A DNA stretch of 64,000 bases from Mucilaginibacter aquaedulcis (lineage in GTDB: Bacteria; Bacteroidota; Bacteroidia; Sphingobacteriales; Sphingobacteriaceae): the NCBI RefSeq assembly GCF_030409325.1, contig NZ_JAUFPR010000002.1:2170001-2234000 (forward strand), read 5' to 3'. How positions within the stretch are numbered: position 1 is the first letter of the stretch; the number at the start of each line of letters is the position of its first letter. A program made the position numbers and the translations under genes. Below the pieces are notes generated by a model, which was not told where the DNA came from, made no database searches, and saw only the letters and a list, made by a program, of their open reading frames with translations. This document shows, in pieces, positions 35,684-44,759 of this stretch.

Positions 35684-36639
35684 TTTATCCAGTGTTGTTG
35701 ATCTTCAGTTGAAAGGAATGTCCAGGCCATGATGCGGCTTACTTTTTGACCTTGCGACATGTTAATGGTTTGCACATCTGCAGCGCCAGCCTTTTGCAGG
35801 GCATTATATAATATGCGCAGGTTTTCCTTTTTAGATACCAGTGTAGTAAACCATAGGCATTGTTTGGCAAAGTGGGTACTTTGGGCCGCCATTTGTTTTA
35901 AAAACGCGGCCTCGCCTCCGGGATACCACAGCTCTGCGTTTTGACCACCAAAATTAAGTACAGGCTCTTTCTCCTTACCGGTTTTTAATCCAAGATTATT
36001 CCATTTGCGACGTGAACCTTCCGCAGCTTCTTTGATGGATGCATGGAATGGTGGGTTGCAGATAGTAAGATCAAACCTTTCGCCGGGTTTTATGGCGAAT
36101 AAAAATATATCGGCGCGGTGTTTTTGAAGGCGCAGCTCAATAGCATTTTTCAGCTCTTCATTATCATCAATAATTTTCTGTGCCGACTGGATAGCTTCTT
36201 CATCAATATCTGTACCTACAAAGCTCCAGCCGTATTCCTGGTGACCTATAATAGGATATACACAGTTGGCTCCTACGCCAATATCCAGCACCCTTACTTT
36301 TTTTCCTTTGCGTACAACACCGTTATTGGTTGAAGCCAGCAGATCTGCGGCGTAATGAATATAATCGGCACGGCCGGGGATAGGCGGGCATAAATAATCA
36401 GCAGGAATATCCCAATGTTCTATATTGTAATGCAGCTTTAACAATGCCCTGTTCAGCATCTTTACCGCATCGGGATTGGCAAAGTTGATAGTTTGATTAT
36501 CATACTGATTTACCGTTACAAAAGGCCGTAGTTGTGGTACAGCCTTTAACAGCGCTTTAAAATCATACCCCATGCGGTGCCTGTTACGCGGGTGCATGGT
36601 AACTTTAACTTCTGAGGGGTTTGGGGTTGATTCTGCCAA
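35677..36639 (-). CDS. rlmF: 23S rRNA (adenine(1618)-N6)-methyltransferase RlmF
   Basis: 320 residues with the RlmF-specific start MHPRNRHRMGYDF and the block DYLCPPIPGRADYIHYAADL. The SAM-binding region is VRVLDIGVGANCVYPIIG and the catalytic adenine-methylation motif is NPPF in LTICNPPFHASIKEA. It methylates A1618 (E. coli numbering) of 23S rRNA. It starts 25 bases after the MazG-like gene's stop on the same strand. Confidence 0.96.
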   Translation of the reverse strand: MAESTPNPSEVKVTMHPRNRHRMGYDFKALLKAVPQLRPFVTVNQYDNQTINFANPDAVKMLNRALLKLHYNIEHWDIPADYLCPPIPGRADYIHYAADLLASTNNGVVRKGKKVRVLDIGVGANCVYPIIGHQEYGWSFVGTDIDEEAIQSAQKIIDDNEELKNAIELRLQKHRADIFLFAIKPGERFDLTICNPPFHASIKEAAEGSRRKWNNLGLKTGKEKEPVLNFGGQNAELWYPGGEAAFLKQMAAQSTHFAKQCLWFTTLVSKKENLRILYNALQKAGAADVQTINMSQGQKVSRIMAWTFLSTEDQQHWINR

Positions 36640-36663
36640 GTTGATCTATATTTAAGTATGATA

Positions 36664-37134
36664 TTACCCTACAATACTGCTCAAATTGGCAGGTGAGTAG
36701 TTAATTGATTTCAATGTTTTATTATCGGCAGTTCGGTAAACCAGGAATAAGCCGTCAATCTCTTTATAGTGCGATTCGGTACCGGCTGTGTTGCGGTAAT
36801 GCTCAATAGTTTGATTAGCTTCCTCCACTGTTTTACAGGCTTTGCTCATGTTTGAGCGATGCACCTCATCAAACAACTCCTTAAATTTTTCGGCAAAGCC
36901 AAACTCCAATACGGCTCCCGAAAGTACATACTGCAGATCGCAAAGGGCATCGGCTATTTCAACCAGGTTGTTATCGTTTACGGCTTGCTGTAATTCTTTT
37001 AATTCTTCGGCCAGTAATTCAATACGCAGTTGACTACGCTCCTTTGAAGGTATTTGCGGCGATGCAACAATAGGGTGTTTAAAGGTGGTATGAAATTCAG
37101 CTACCTGGTTTAAGGAATTTAAATCTTTGATCAT
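36664..37134 (-). CDS. MazG-like nucleotide pyrophosphohydrolase
   Basis: 156 residues from ATG 37134 (an upstream in-frame start at 37170 adds 12 residues with no family support). The all-alpha NTP-pyrophosphatase metal site is visible: EELKELQQA followed by EIADALCDLQYVLSG, giving EExxE and ExxD. A C-terminal extension (from about residue 115) is not recognised. Members hydrolyse (d)NTPs or similar compounds to monophosphates, as house-cleaning enzymes. It is upstream of rlmF and probably shares its transcript. Confidence 0.85.
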   Translation of the reverse strand: MIKDLNSLNQVAEFHTTFKHPIVASPQIPSKERSQLRIELLAEELKELQQAVNDNNLVEIADALCDLQYVLSGAVLEFGFAEKFKELFDEVHRSNMSKACKTVEEANQTIEHYRNTAGTESHYKEIDGLFLVYRTADNKTLKSINYSPANLSSIVG

Positions 37135-37406
37135 GGATATTGAAGCATTTTTAGCCTGCAAAGTTATCAATTAACCTAAAACCTTTACAAAAATCATTTC
37201 TGGTTTAATTGTTTAAATGTTTTATAAGAGTATATAATAGCTGGCCCATCTGTTAAAGAAACTATTATCATATCATGATATATTCAATAAAAACGAAATT
37301 AGCGCCTTAAAAATGAACAAGATAGCTTGATAATTTGATAATATTTTCTTAACATTGATATGTGTTGTTAACATAAACATAATGTTAAAGTCACTATTTA
37401 TTAACC

Positions 37407-37414
37407 TAACTTTG
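37407..37414 (+). promoter_or_regulatory. Bacteroidota -7 promoter element for the basic-protein gene
   Basis: TAACTTTG matches TAnnTTTG, 47 bases before the ATG at 37462, within an AT-rich stretch of about 290 bases after the divergent MazG-like gene. Confidence 0.5.
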
Positions 37415-37461
37415 CATCGAAAAATAAATCCACAATAAGCAGAGTTTCCTTATACCACAAT

Positions 37462-37800
37462 ATGAAGAACAATAAAACCAAATCGGCCGCTAAAGAGGCG
37501 CGCAAAGCTCTTAAAAAACAATTAAACGACAAGATTTTTGCCCAAATTAAAACCATAGTTGGTGAGTTTGAACCAGAATTTAAGAAGGTAAGTAAAGCAG
37601 TTGAAAAAGCTTCAAAAAATTTAGCTAAAACACTTGCTGCAAAAATCAGCACGGATAATGCTGCCTCTGATGAAAAAGCAGCCAAACACAAAAAACATTC
37701 GGAAACAGCAGAAATAAAAGCGCCTGCTAATGCAACCGACAAGAAAACTGCACCAGCACCAGCTGCCAAAAAGAAAGCGGAAACTGAACCAGCAAAATAA
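37462..37800 (+). CDS. Small Lys/Ala-rich basic protein (histone-H1-like composition)
   Basis: 112 residues. The first 65 are a charged, probably alpha-helical region (KKQLNDKIFAQIKTIVGEFE, SKAVEKASKNLAKTLAAKIS). The last 45 are a low-complexity tail of Lys, Ala, Pro and Glu. No signal peptide. This make-up recalls bacterial H1-like nucleoid proteins, but I cannot assign a family. It stands alone with its own -7 element and a very strong terminator, as a highly expressed gene would. Confidence 0.7.
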   Translation: MKNNKTKSAAKEARKALKKQLNDKIFAQIKTIVGEFEPEFKKVSKAVEKASKNLAKTLAAKISTDNAASDEKAAKHKKHSETAEIKAPANATDKKTAPAPAAKKKAETEPAK

Positions 37801-37810
37801 TCTCATTTAT

Positions 37811-37847
37811 AAAAGATAAAAGCCGTAAACAACGGCTTTTATCTTTT
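37811..37847 (+). terminator. Strong Rho-independent terminator
   Basis: Perfect 16-base arms, AAAAGATAAAAGCCGT and ACGGCTTTTATCTTTT, around a five-base loop, 10 bases after the basic-protein stop. It may also serve the GH78 gene reading toward it from the other side. Confidence 0.93.
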
Positions 37848-37937
37848 TATCTTAATTCGCATAATTCCTTAATAGGCATTCATGTTTGGCCTATTCAGCA
37901 ACAAAGGCAATCAAATCAATTACCTTCGATTAACCTT

Positions 37938-40694
37938 TTATTTTGCTCTGTCTTTTTCTTTCTCCTTCTCTTTAACCACAATCCACGGATAGCTAAAAGT
38001 ATAATCGCCCGAGCCGAGTTTTATGGTTGCACCTTCTTCATTTTTTATCCCGGTAACATTAAATACACCAGTAATGGATTTACCATCTGCCTTCACATCC
38101 TCAGGGCGGGCAGCAGGCAGGGTAATATCTGCAGTACTATTGGCCGGTATTTTAACATGAACGTGCATGGTTCCGTTGTTTACTTCCCATGATGATAACA
38201 CCTGCCCATACATGGTTTCAAATGTGGCTTTGGCAAAGCTGAACTTGTGATTGGGTTGTGGCTTAATAACAATATTTTTATAGCCCGGAGCACCTATCTG
38301 CAAGCCTGCCATTTGCTGATACATCCAATCGCCAACGGCTCCGTATGAGTAATGATTAAAGGAATTCATACTCTTGTCCTGGAAAGTACTATCGGTTTTA
38401 ATGCCATCCCAGCGTTCCCAAATGGTGGTTGCCCCCATTTTTACCGGGTATAACCATGACGGATATGTTTTTTGCAGCAACAAATCGTAAGCTACATTAC
38501 TATATCCGTTTTGCGATAACACCTGGCACAAATAAGGTGTACCTAAAAAGCCGGTAGATAAGTGATTATTCCTGCTGCGCACATCCTCCACCAGGTAGGC
38601 GGCCGCTTTGGCCTTCAGGCTATTGGGAACCAGGTCAAATTTTAATGCCAGTACATAACCTGTTTGCGAATCGGCAAATACCCGGCCGGTTGGCGTAATA
38701 TAATTATGAATAAAAGCCTTTTTTACCGACTCAAAAATATCGTTATATTTCTTTTCGTCGGCAGTATTGCCTAAAACACCCGCTGCCTGGCTCAGTAGTT
38801 TAGATGAGTAAGCGTAAAAAGCAGTAGCGATCAGGTCGGGATTTGTATAACCGTTTGGTTCAGAAAAATCATAGATACCAGGGCGGTAAAACAACCAGTC
38901 GCCAAATAAACTGCCACCATGCCATATGTATTTATCACCAGCCTTTTTGGTTATATAATCTACATAAGCCTTCATGCTGGGATATTGTGTTTGCAGGATA
39001 CCTTTATCGGCATAAACCTGGTACATAGTCCATGGCACAATAACAGCAACATCTCCCCATCCTGCCGATGTAGACTCGTTAGTTGGCAAATTATCGGGTA
39101 CTACAAAAGGTATGCCTCCACCCTTAAACTGATCGGCAGCAACATCCTTCATCCATTTGGCAAAAAATGGTGCTACCTGCATGTTAAATGCTGCAGTGCG
39201 CGAAAATACCTGAGCATCGCCCGTCCAACCCAACCGTTCATCCCGCTGAGGGCAGTCTGTGGGGATATCCAGAAAGTTACCCTTTTGCCCCCATTGTATA
39301 TTATGCTGCAGTTTATTGATCATGGTATCTGAACAGGTAAACTCGCCTGTTACCGGCATATCTGAATGAACAACAACTGCCGTAAAGTTTTCAGGCTTCA
39401 GTTTGCCGGGGTAACCTTCAACAGCTATATATCGGAAACCCATGAAAGTAAAGTGTGGTTCAAAGGTTTCTATGCCACCGCCTTTTAATGTATAATTGAT
39501 GCAGGCGGTTGCCGAACGCAAATTGGCGGTATAAAACTCACCGAACTTATCCAGTACTTCAGCATGGCGGATATTTACCGTTTGCCCGGCCTGTCCGCTT
39601 ACTTTAAAGCTTACCCAACCGGTAAGGTTCTGACCAAAATCAATTATTTGAGTGCCTTTCGGACTTTTAAATATGGCAATTGGCTTTATCTCCTGAATTT
39701 TATGTACAGGTACACTCTCAACCCCAACCAACATTTTGTTATCATAGGTTACCTCACTTACTGGCTGCCATGTGGCATCGTTAAAGCCTTTAATGTCCCA
39801 ACCTGTTATTTCTTTGCGGGCATCATAGTTTTCACCATCGTAAATCCCGTCAAGCGTTATAGGCCCGTTTTGGGTACTTTTCCATGAGCCGTCTGAATTT
39901 ATGTATTGTACCGATCCGTCGGCATAGGTAATCTGTAACTGACATAGCAGGGCAAGTTTTTTACCCCAAACGGCCCACTGAGAGGCAAAACCTGTTGTGC
40001 CGCGAAACCAGCCATCGCCAAGCATAGCCCCAACCACATTATCGCCCTGCTGCAGTAAGGGGGTAATGTCATAAACCTGGTATTGCAGCCGTTTCTTATA
40101 CTCTGTCCAGCCGGGGGTGAGCTGCTGATCACCTACCCTTTTACCATTAAGGTGCAGCTCATATAAACCATGAGCTGTGGCATAAGCACGTGCCGATACA
40201 ATCTTTTTTGATACCGTAAATTGTTTACGAAGCATCACAGCAGGTATTTTGCGCAAAGTATCCTGCTTAGGCAGCATCCAGGTGGCTTTCCAATCGGTTG
40301 GTAAAAGCAGGCCGGTTTCAAAATAGGCCGGTTTACTCCAGGCCGAAGCATGGCCATGATTATCCCAAACTTTCACCTGCCAGTAATACCTTGTACCTGA
40401 TTTTAAAGCCGTGCCATTGTAAGTTATCAGTACGGATGAATCGGCCTTTACCTTACCTGTATTCCATATTGTTTTTGAAGGTGAAAAAGCAACATCTGTA
40501 GCCACCCTGATATTATAGGCTTGCTGTAAGGTATTTCTTTGTGGAGTGTTTATTTTCCAGCTCAGGCGTGGATGCAATGCATCAATACCCATTGGGTTGG
40601 TCAGATAATCGCAGGTTAAACTTTCTGCAACAGGTGTTTGCGCCATGCACACTACCGGGAACATCAGCAAGAGATAAAGGAATATACGCTTCAT
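37938..40694 (-). CDS. Alpha-L-rhamnosidase, glycoside hydrolase family 78
   Basis: 918 residues with a signal peptide ending VCMAQ. Domains in order: N-terminal beta-sandwich (about 20-130), the two Bac_rhamnosid N-terminal sandwich domains (about 140-440), and the (alpha/alpha)6 catalytic domain with DCPQRDERLGWTGDAQVF, whose Asp/Glu residues include the general acid. The C-terminal sandwich follows, ending in a lysine-rich tail. It frees L-rhamnose from glycosides, probably in the periplasm or at the surface. It lies near, but not in, the fucose operon; no rhamnose catabolic genes are visible here. Confidence 0.95.
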   Translation of the reverse strand: MKRIFLYLLLMFPVVCMAQTPVAESLTCDYLTNPMGIDALHPRLSWKINTPQRNTLQQAYNIRVATDVAFSPSKTIWNTGKVKADSSVLITYNGTALKSGTRYYWQVKVWDNHGHASAWSKPAYFETGLLLPTDWKATWMLPKQDTLRKIPAVMLRKQFTVSKKIVSARAYATAHGLYELHLNGKRVGDQQLTPGWTEYKKRLQYQVYDITPLLQQGDNVVGAMLGDGWFRGTTGFASQWAVWGKKLALLCQLQITYADGSVQYINSDGSWKSTQNGPITLDGIYDGENYDARKEITGWDIKGFNDATWQPVSEVTYDNKMLVGVESVPVHKIQEIKPIAIFKSPKGTQIIDFGQNLTGWVSFKVSGQAGQTVNIRHAEVLDKFGEFYTANLRSATACINYTLKGGGIETFEPHFTFMGFRYIAVEGYPGKLKPENFTAVVVHSDMPVTGEFTCSDTMINKLQHNIQWGQKGNFLDIPTDCPQRDERLGWTGDAQVFSRTAAFNMQVAPFFAKWMKDVAADQFKGGGIPFVVPDNLPTNESTSAGWGDVAVIVPWTMYQVYADKGILQTQYPSMKAYVDYITKKAGDKYIWHGGSLFGDWLFYRPGIYDFSEPNGYTNPDLIATAFYAYSSKLLSQAAGVLGNTADEKKYNDIFESVKKAFIHNYITPTGRVFADSQTGYVLALKFDLVPNSLKAKAAAYLVEDVRSRNNHLSTGFLGTPYLCQVLSQNGYSNVAYDLLLQKTYPSWLYPVKMGATTIWERWDGIKTDSTFQDKSMNSFNHYSYGAVGDWMYQQMAGLQIGAPGYKNIVIKPQPNHKFSFAKATFETMYGQVLSSWEVNNGTMHVHVKIPANSTADITLPAARPEDVKADGKSITGVFNVTGIKNEEGATIKLGSGDYTFSYPWIVVKEKEKEKDRAK

Positions 40695-40776
40695 GATTTA
40701 AATTGGTAAATCAAGTATATCAATACTATTTTGCAACCGCAACCCCGTCTATCTTCTTGCTAAAACGTGGCAAGCG

Positions 40777-41919
40777 TTATACCCCGTTATTTTTCCCTTT
40801 AAGCAGATCCAATGAGTAAAAACTATCGCGCCAGTAAATACCCCCCTGCCTGATGGTTATCAATGCCGATTTTAAACTAACATACGCCATAAGCAAGCTG
40901 CCAAAAGGGATCATGAGTGCATACCACCATTTATTGGGGCGAACAGCTACCATGTAAATTACCTGAAACAGAAATACCACTCCTGCCATCAAGCGTATTT
41001 CTGACGATCCGAAAATTAACATAAGAGGGATTGGTAAGGTAAAACATACCAATGCCATTGTGGCATTTAAGATTGACTTACTAAGTTTATATTCGGCTAT
41101 AGCAAACGAGTTTTTCAGGAGCCCGTTATTAAATTGTTGAACGCTTTTATACCATTCCAAACAAACATATTGCTGCCCACCCAGCACATCCTGTCTTAAA
41201 CCTGACGACTTGATATCCTGGCCAAGCTGCAGATCATCATCGGGCCTTAATTTGATACGGGCATGAGTTCCTATCTTTTCATATGCACTGCGCCGCACTA
41301 AGTTAAATGCTCCTATGCCTGCAAAACCTTTTGCCTTGGGATCTTTGGCCTGCCAGGGTTTCATATGAACCATTAACATGATACCAAATGTCCCCAGTAC
41401 GCTATTTAAGATCGTAGATCGGGATATAGCCTCGGGCAGTATGGTTAAATGGTCAAGCTGATTTCTTACTGCAAATCCTACAGCCTTGTTAATGGCATCG
41501 GGATGAAAAACGATATCTGCATCGGCAAAAAGCATCCATTCTTCTGTACTGCTCAAATACCCCTGATATAACGCATTATTTTTACCAAGCCAACCCTCTG
41601 GCAGAGTGCTTATTGTGGTAACTGTAAGTTTGGGATAATGTGAAATAAAACCCTGTAATATACTGGCAGTACCATCTGTTGAACGATCATTTACTACTAT
41701 GATACGATGGTTATTATAATTGATATTGCAAACGCTTTGCAAGGCATTTTCAAGGTCTTCTTCCTCATTACGCACAGCGATAATGATAGCCAGCGGTGGT
41801 TCAGTTTCAATTAAAGGCTGTGTTTTTACCTGCTTGATCTTTTTCAGATTGATGAGCAGGTAAATAACCATACCCACCCATGAAAAGCTAACCCATATGC
41901 TGTAGCCAAGAAAAATCAT
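40777..41919 (-). CDS. Family 2 glycosyltransferase with membrane segments
   Basis: 380 residues. A first membrane helix is followed by a GT-A domain (about 42-270): LAIIIAVRNEEEDLENALQS, VVNDRSTDGT, the metal site FADADIVF and the acceptor-side RPDDDLQLG; then three further hydrophobic segments. The pattern resembles the CrtQ-like or hopanoid-associated glycosyltransferases that modify membrane lipids such as carotenoids. The donor and acceptor are not determinable. It is 82 bases upstream of the GH78 gene on the same strand. Confidence 0.88.
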   Translation of the reverse strand: MIFLGYSIWVSFSWVGMVIYLLINLKKIKQVKTQPLIETEPPLAIIIAVRNEEEDLENALQSVCNINYNNHRIIVVNDRSTDGTASILQGFISHYPKLTVTTISTLPEGWLGKNNALYQGYLSSTEEWMLFADADIVFHPDAINKAVGFAVRNQLDHLTILPEAISRSTILNSVLGTFGIMLMVHMKPWQAKDPKAKGFAGIGAFNLVRRSAYEKIGTHARIKLRPDDDLQLGQDIKSSGLRQDVLGGQQYVCLEWYKSVQQFNNGLLKNSFAIAEYKLSKSILNATMALVCFTLPIPLMLIFGSSEIRLMAGVVFLFQVIYMVAVRPNKWWYALMIPFGSLLMAYVSLKSALITIRQGGIYWRDSFYSLDLLKGKNNGV

Positions 41920-42069
41920 ATGTAATGGGATTTACATAAAGGTGAGTAAAATTGCAGATTTTTTCAATAAATCTTTCATTCACAAAACCTGTTGACATAG
42001 GGCTGTCATCATCGTGTTGTTACTTTGAATCATCAACAAAAACTCAGTTTAAATTTAAACAACAAAGCC

Positions 42070-42273
42070 ATGTCAATATCAATCACCGCATTAGTATCAG
42101 AAAAAACAGAACAGGATGCTCAAACAACCTGCAAAAGGATGATCCGCATACCAGAAAATAAATACTATTGTTTAACGCTTGAAAAAAAGCTGATCATGCA
42201 GCACACTGAATTACCAGCCTGGGTTACGCGGGTGCTTGCTACCGATCATGTTGATCTGCCGATAACAGATTGA
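42070..42273 (+). CDS. Small protein of unknown function
   Basis: 67 residues from ATG 42070 (an in-frame ATG at 42025 would add 15 residues). I recognise no family. It has two Cys (an Ala-Gln-Thr-Thr-Cys and a Tyr-Tyr-Cys context), no signal peptide and no membrane segment. It is divergent from the glycosyltransferase gene. Codon use is ordinary, but evidence that it is real is only moderate. Confidence 0.45.
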   Translation: MSISITALVSEKTEQDAQTTCKRMIRIPENKYYCLTLEKKLIMQHTELPAWVTRVLATDHVDLPITD

Positions 42274-42399
42274 GAATAGCACTGATTTACTGAAGTTTTT
42301 TGAAGAGTGACCAACCAGCGAAAATCCAGACTGGGAGAGATATGGTTACAATAGTCGTATAACCAGCTATTGGCTGAATGCCAACAAGTATTTTTAAAA

Positions 42400-42444
42400 T
42401 AAAAAAGCGGAAACCATCATATTACCTAATACAAGGGCTTCCGC
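42400..42444 (-). terminator. Terminator of the small membrane protein gene
   Basis: On minus, GCGGAA pairs with TTCCGC, with two further pairs inside and a long loop, and is followed by a T6 run (A run at 42401-42406 on plus). It lies 15 bases after the stop at 42459. Confidence 0.65.
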
Positions 42445-42458
42445 ATTGCACAACACTA

Positions 42459-42656
42459 TTATCTGTGATTTGATAGTTTGTTTACGTTAATTTCTTCCAG
42501 AAAACCATCTTCATTAATGGCGTAGCGGGCATACTCTGTATTGGTATCAATCTTATAGGCTGACTTTGATCTTTTTTTGAATTTTTTACGGACAACCAAT
42601 AATGGCAAAATAATTACGGCAAGCAGGGCGGTAACTTCTAATAAAATAATATACAT
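42459..42656 (-). CDS. Small single-pass membrane protein, unknown function
   Basis: 65 residues. A membrane segment fills residues 3-22 (IILLEVTALLAVIILPLLVV) and is followed by a basic cluster RKKFKKRSK that should face the cytoplasm, then an acidic tail. I recognise no family. It has its own terminator. The 313 bases upstream before the fucose operon end hold no gene. Confidence 0.55.
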   Translation of the reverse strand: MYIILLEVTALLAVIILPLLVVRKKFKKRSKSAYKIDTNTEYARYAINEDGFLEEINVNKLSNHR

Positions 42657-42861
42657 GACTTTGTTTAATAAATGTTATCGATAGCATCGGCACAATTATT
42701 AAACTGATAGGATCATTGTGCTGCCGCGATCAGACAATTAACAGCTAAATATGTGCCATGTTTTTAACTGACGTGATTTATTTGCTTTTATTATGATACA
42801 GATCATAAATAACTGATCTATTGACAAATAAAATTTGATCTTATTGATAATCTTAAAATAA
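42657..42861. other. Intergenic region without a gene
   Basis: AT-rich DNA between the small membrane protein start and the terminator of the fucose operon. No open frame or strong hairpin seen; it must contain the promoter of the small gene. Confidence 0.5.
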
Positions 42862-42896
42862 AAAACCTTGCTATTTAATATCGAAAGCAAGGTTTT
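42862..42896 (-). terminator. Terminator of the L-fucose operon
   Basis: AAAACCTTGCT pairs with AGCAAGGTTTT over a 13-base loop, 73 bases after the lactonase stop, with a T run on the minus strand. It marks the operon's end. Confidence 0.8.
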
Positions 42897-42969
42897 AATG
42901 CGAATTTAATATGAAAGTAATTTTTGATCCCTTATAAAAATATTTTACTTATAAACCTGACATACAAGA

Positions 42970-43800
42970 CTATAAGTCATAAAACACTGTAGCATTATCG
43001 CCCCAAAACAACTCCTGTTCTGTGGCTGATAACTTTGAAGTGTATTCATTTACAACCTGCATGGTACCCTCGTAGCCCCCCGCCAGTAAACACACCGGCC
43101 AGTCGGACCCAAACATTATCCTGCTGCTGCCAAAGGCATTGAAAACCACATCAAGATAAGGCGTAAAATCAGTTATTTTCCAGGCAGTCCAATTGGCCTC
43201 GGTTAACATTCCTGAAATTTTGCAATGCACATTTTCATGCATGGCCAACGCTTCAATATCTCGCCGCCATTCAGTTATGTCCTGATCTTTAATATGAGGC
43301 TTAGCCAGATGATCAACCACAAAAGGCTGATCAGGAAAAGTTTTTACCAGTTGCCCAGCATAAGGTAAGTGTTCCGGATAGATAAGGATATCATAAGTAT
43401 AACCATGCTTTTGCAAACTGGCTATGCCCTTTTTAAACTCCGATTGCAACATAAACTGCTTATCGGGCTCCGATTGCAAAATATGCCTGAATCCTTTCAG
43501 CTTATCATACTGCTTAAAATACTCCAGGCGCGCTTCCAGATCATCAGCCTTCAGATCAACCCAGCCCACTACCCCTTTCACAAAATCATTCCCTACAGCC
43601 TGTTTTAACAGGAACAAGGTCTCTTCTTCCGACTGGCTGGCTTGTACCGCAACACAGCCATCAATGCCATTTTGCTGTAACACGGGCAACAAATCGGCAG
43701 GTAAAAAATCTTGTTTGATCACCAGCATTTCATCGTTGATCCAGCTATCTCTAACCGGGTCAAATATCCAGAAATGCTGGTGCGCATCAATTTTAGGCAT
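42970..43800 (-). CDS. Amidohydrolase, probable L-fucono-1,5-lactonase
   Basis: 276 residues of the amidohydrolase-2 family: metal-binding DAHQHFW at the start, PFVVDHLAKPHIK in the middle, CKISGM, and MFGSDWPVCLLAGGY near the end. This set is typical of L-fuconolactonase and L-rhamnonolactonase. It opens the lactone formed by fucose dehydrogenase to give L-fuconate. The start overlaps the FAH gene's end by eight bases, so translation is coupled, and it is the last gene of the fucose operon. The substrate is assigned mainly from context. Confidence 0.88.
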   Translation of the reverse strand: MPKIDAHQHFWIFDPVRDSWINDEMLVIKQDFLPADLLPVLQQNGIDGCVAVQASQSEEETLFLLKQAVGNDFVKGVVGWVDLKADDLEARLEYFKQYDKLKGFRHILQSEPDKQFMLQSEFKKGIASLQKHGYTYDILIYPEHLPYAGQLVKTFPDQPFVVDHLAKPHIKDQDITEWRRDIEALAMHENVHCKISGMLTEANWTAWKITDFTPYLDVVFNAFGSSRIMFGSDWPVCLLAGGYEGTMQVVNEYTSKLSATEQELFWGDNATVFYDL

Positions 43801-44638
43801 ATGCTACAACATTTTGTTTTGATTCGCCAAGGCCATCAATGCCCAGCTCAACCACATCACCCGGTTTTAAATAAAATGGAGGTTGCATGCCCAGGCCCAC
43901 ACCTGCAGGTGTTCCTGTTGAAATAATATCGCCGGGCAGCAGTGTCATGAACTGGCTCGTGTATGAAATTAAATGAGGCAGGTTAAAAATAAAGTTTGAT
44001 GTAGTACCATCTTGCAGGGTTTTACCATTCAACTTAAGCCACAGGCGCAGGTTATGAGGATCGGCAATTTCATCTGGTGTGGCCAGGAACGGACCAAGCG
44101 GAGCGAATGTATCACAGCCTTTTCCCTTATCCCAGGTACCGTTGCGCTCTAACTGAAACTCACGCTCAGATACATCATTATGCAGTACATATCCGGCCAC
44201 ATAATCCATCGCGTTTGCTTCGTCAACATAGGATGCTTTTTTACCTATCACCACAGCCAGCTCCACTTCCCAATCGGTTTTTACGGAATTTTTAGGGATC
44301 ACAATATTATCATTAGGGCCTACGATAGCTGTAGTGGCTTTCATGAAAATTACCGGCTCTGGTGGCAGCGGTGCATTGGTTTCTTTAGCATGATCGGCAT
44401 AGTTAAGCCCAATACAAACAATTTTTGACGGACGAACTATCGGGCTGCCCAAACGTACATCCTCACCTACTTCCGGCAGTTGTTTATCTTTTATAAAGGC
44501 TGCTAAGCGGGCTACACCATCAGTTTCAAAAAACTGCTCAGTGTAATCTTCACCAAAGGCTGATACATCGTACCTTTTATCGTTAATAATCAGTCCTGGT
44601 TTCTCTTGTCCGTTAGCGCCAAATCGTATAAGCTTCAT
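43793..44638 (-). CDS. Fumarylacetoacetate hydrolase family, probable 2,4-diketo-3-deoxy-L-fuconate hydrolase
   Basis: 281 residues. The FAH-fold metal and active-site stretches are present: CIGLNYADHAKETN, EPVIFMKATTAI, DWEVELAVVIG and GDIISTGTPAGVG. Family members cleave C-C bonds next to keto groups. In L-fucose breakdown this member splits 2,4-diketo-3-deoxy-L-fuconate to pyruvate and L-lactate. Assignment to this substrate rests on the neighbours. It is between the SDR dehydrogenase (121 bases upstream) and the lactonase (overlap). Confidence 0.88.
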   Translation of the reverse strand: MKLIRFGANGQEKPGLIINDKRYDVSAFGEDYTEQFFETDGVARLAAFIKDKQLPEVGEDVRLGSPIVRPSKIVCIGLNYADHAKETNAPLPPEPVIFMKATTAIVGPNDNIVIPKNSVKTDWEVELAVVIGKKASYVDEANAMDYVAGYVLHNDVSEREFQLERNGTWDKGKGCDTFAPLGPFLATPDEIADPHNLRLWLKLNGKTLQDGTTSNFIFNLPHLISYTSQFMTLLPGDIISTGTPAGVGLGMQPPFYLKPGDVVELGIDGLGESKQNVVAYA

Positions 44639-44666
44639 GTTGTTGTAGTTGTTTATTGGTTATATA

Positions 44667-44757
44667 TTTTACGTTGTACGTGATACGTTTTCCTCATTTA
44701 TTTGAGCGGTTGTTGTTCGTGTTCAACGTACAACCTATAACGTAAAACGTACAACCT
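44667..44757. repeat. ACGT-rich intergenic repeat
   Basis: Short elements TTTTACGTT, AACGTACAAC, AACGTAAAA and ACGTACAAC alternate in direct and inverted order between the SDR and FAH genes. A similar run (GTTTTACG, TACGTTTTACG) occurs at 31255-31282 after lolA. It looks like a dispersed repeat within the operon, with a possible effect on mRNA folding. Confidence 0.6.
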
Positions 44758-44759
44758 AC

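Noticed and set aside
42970-44638. Catechol or rhamnose degradation as the meaning of the FAH/lactonase pair
   Set aside because: Both families occur in those pathways, but the adjacent GH29 fucosidase and mutarotase make L-fucose the better reading.
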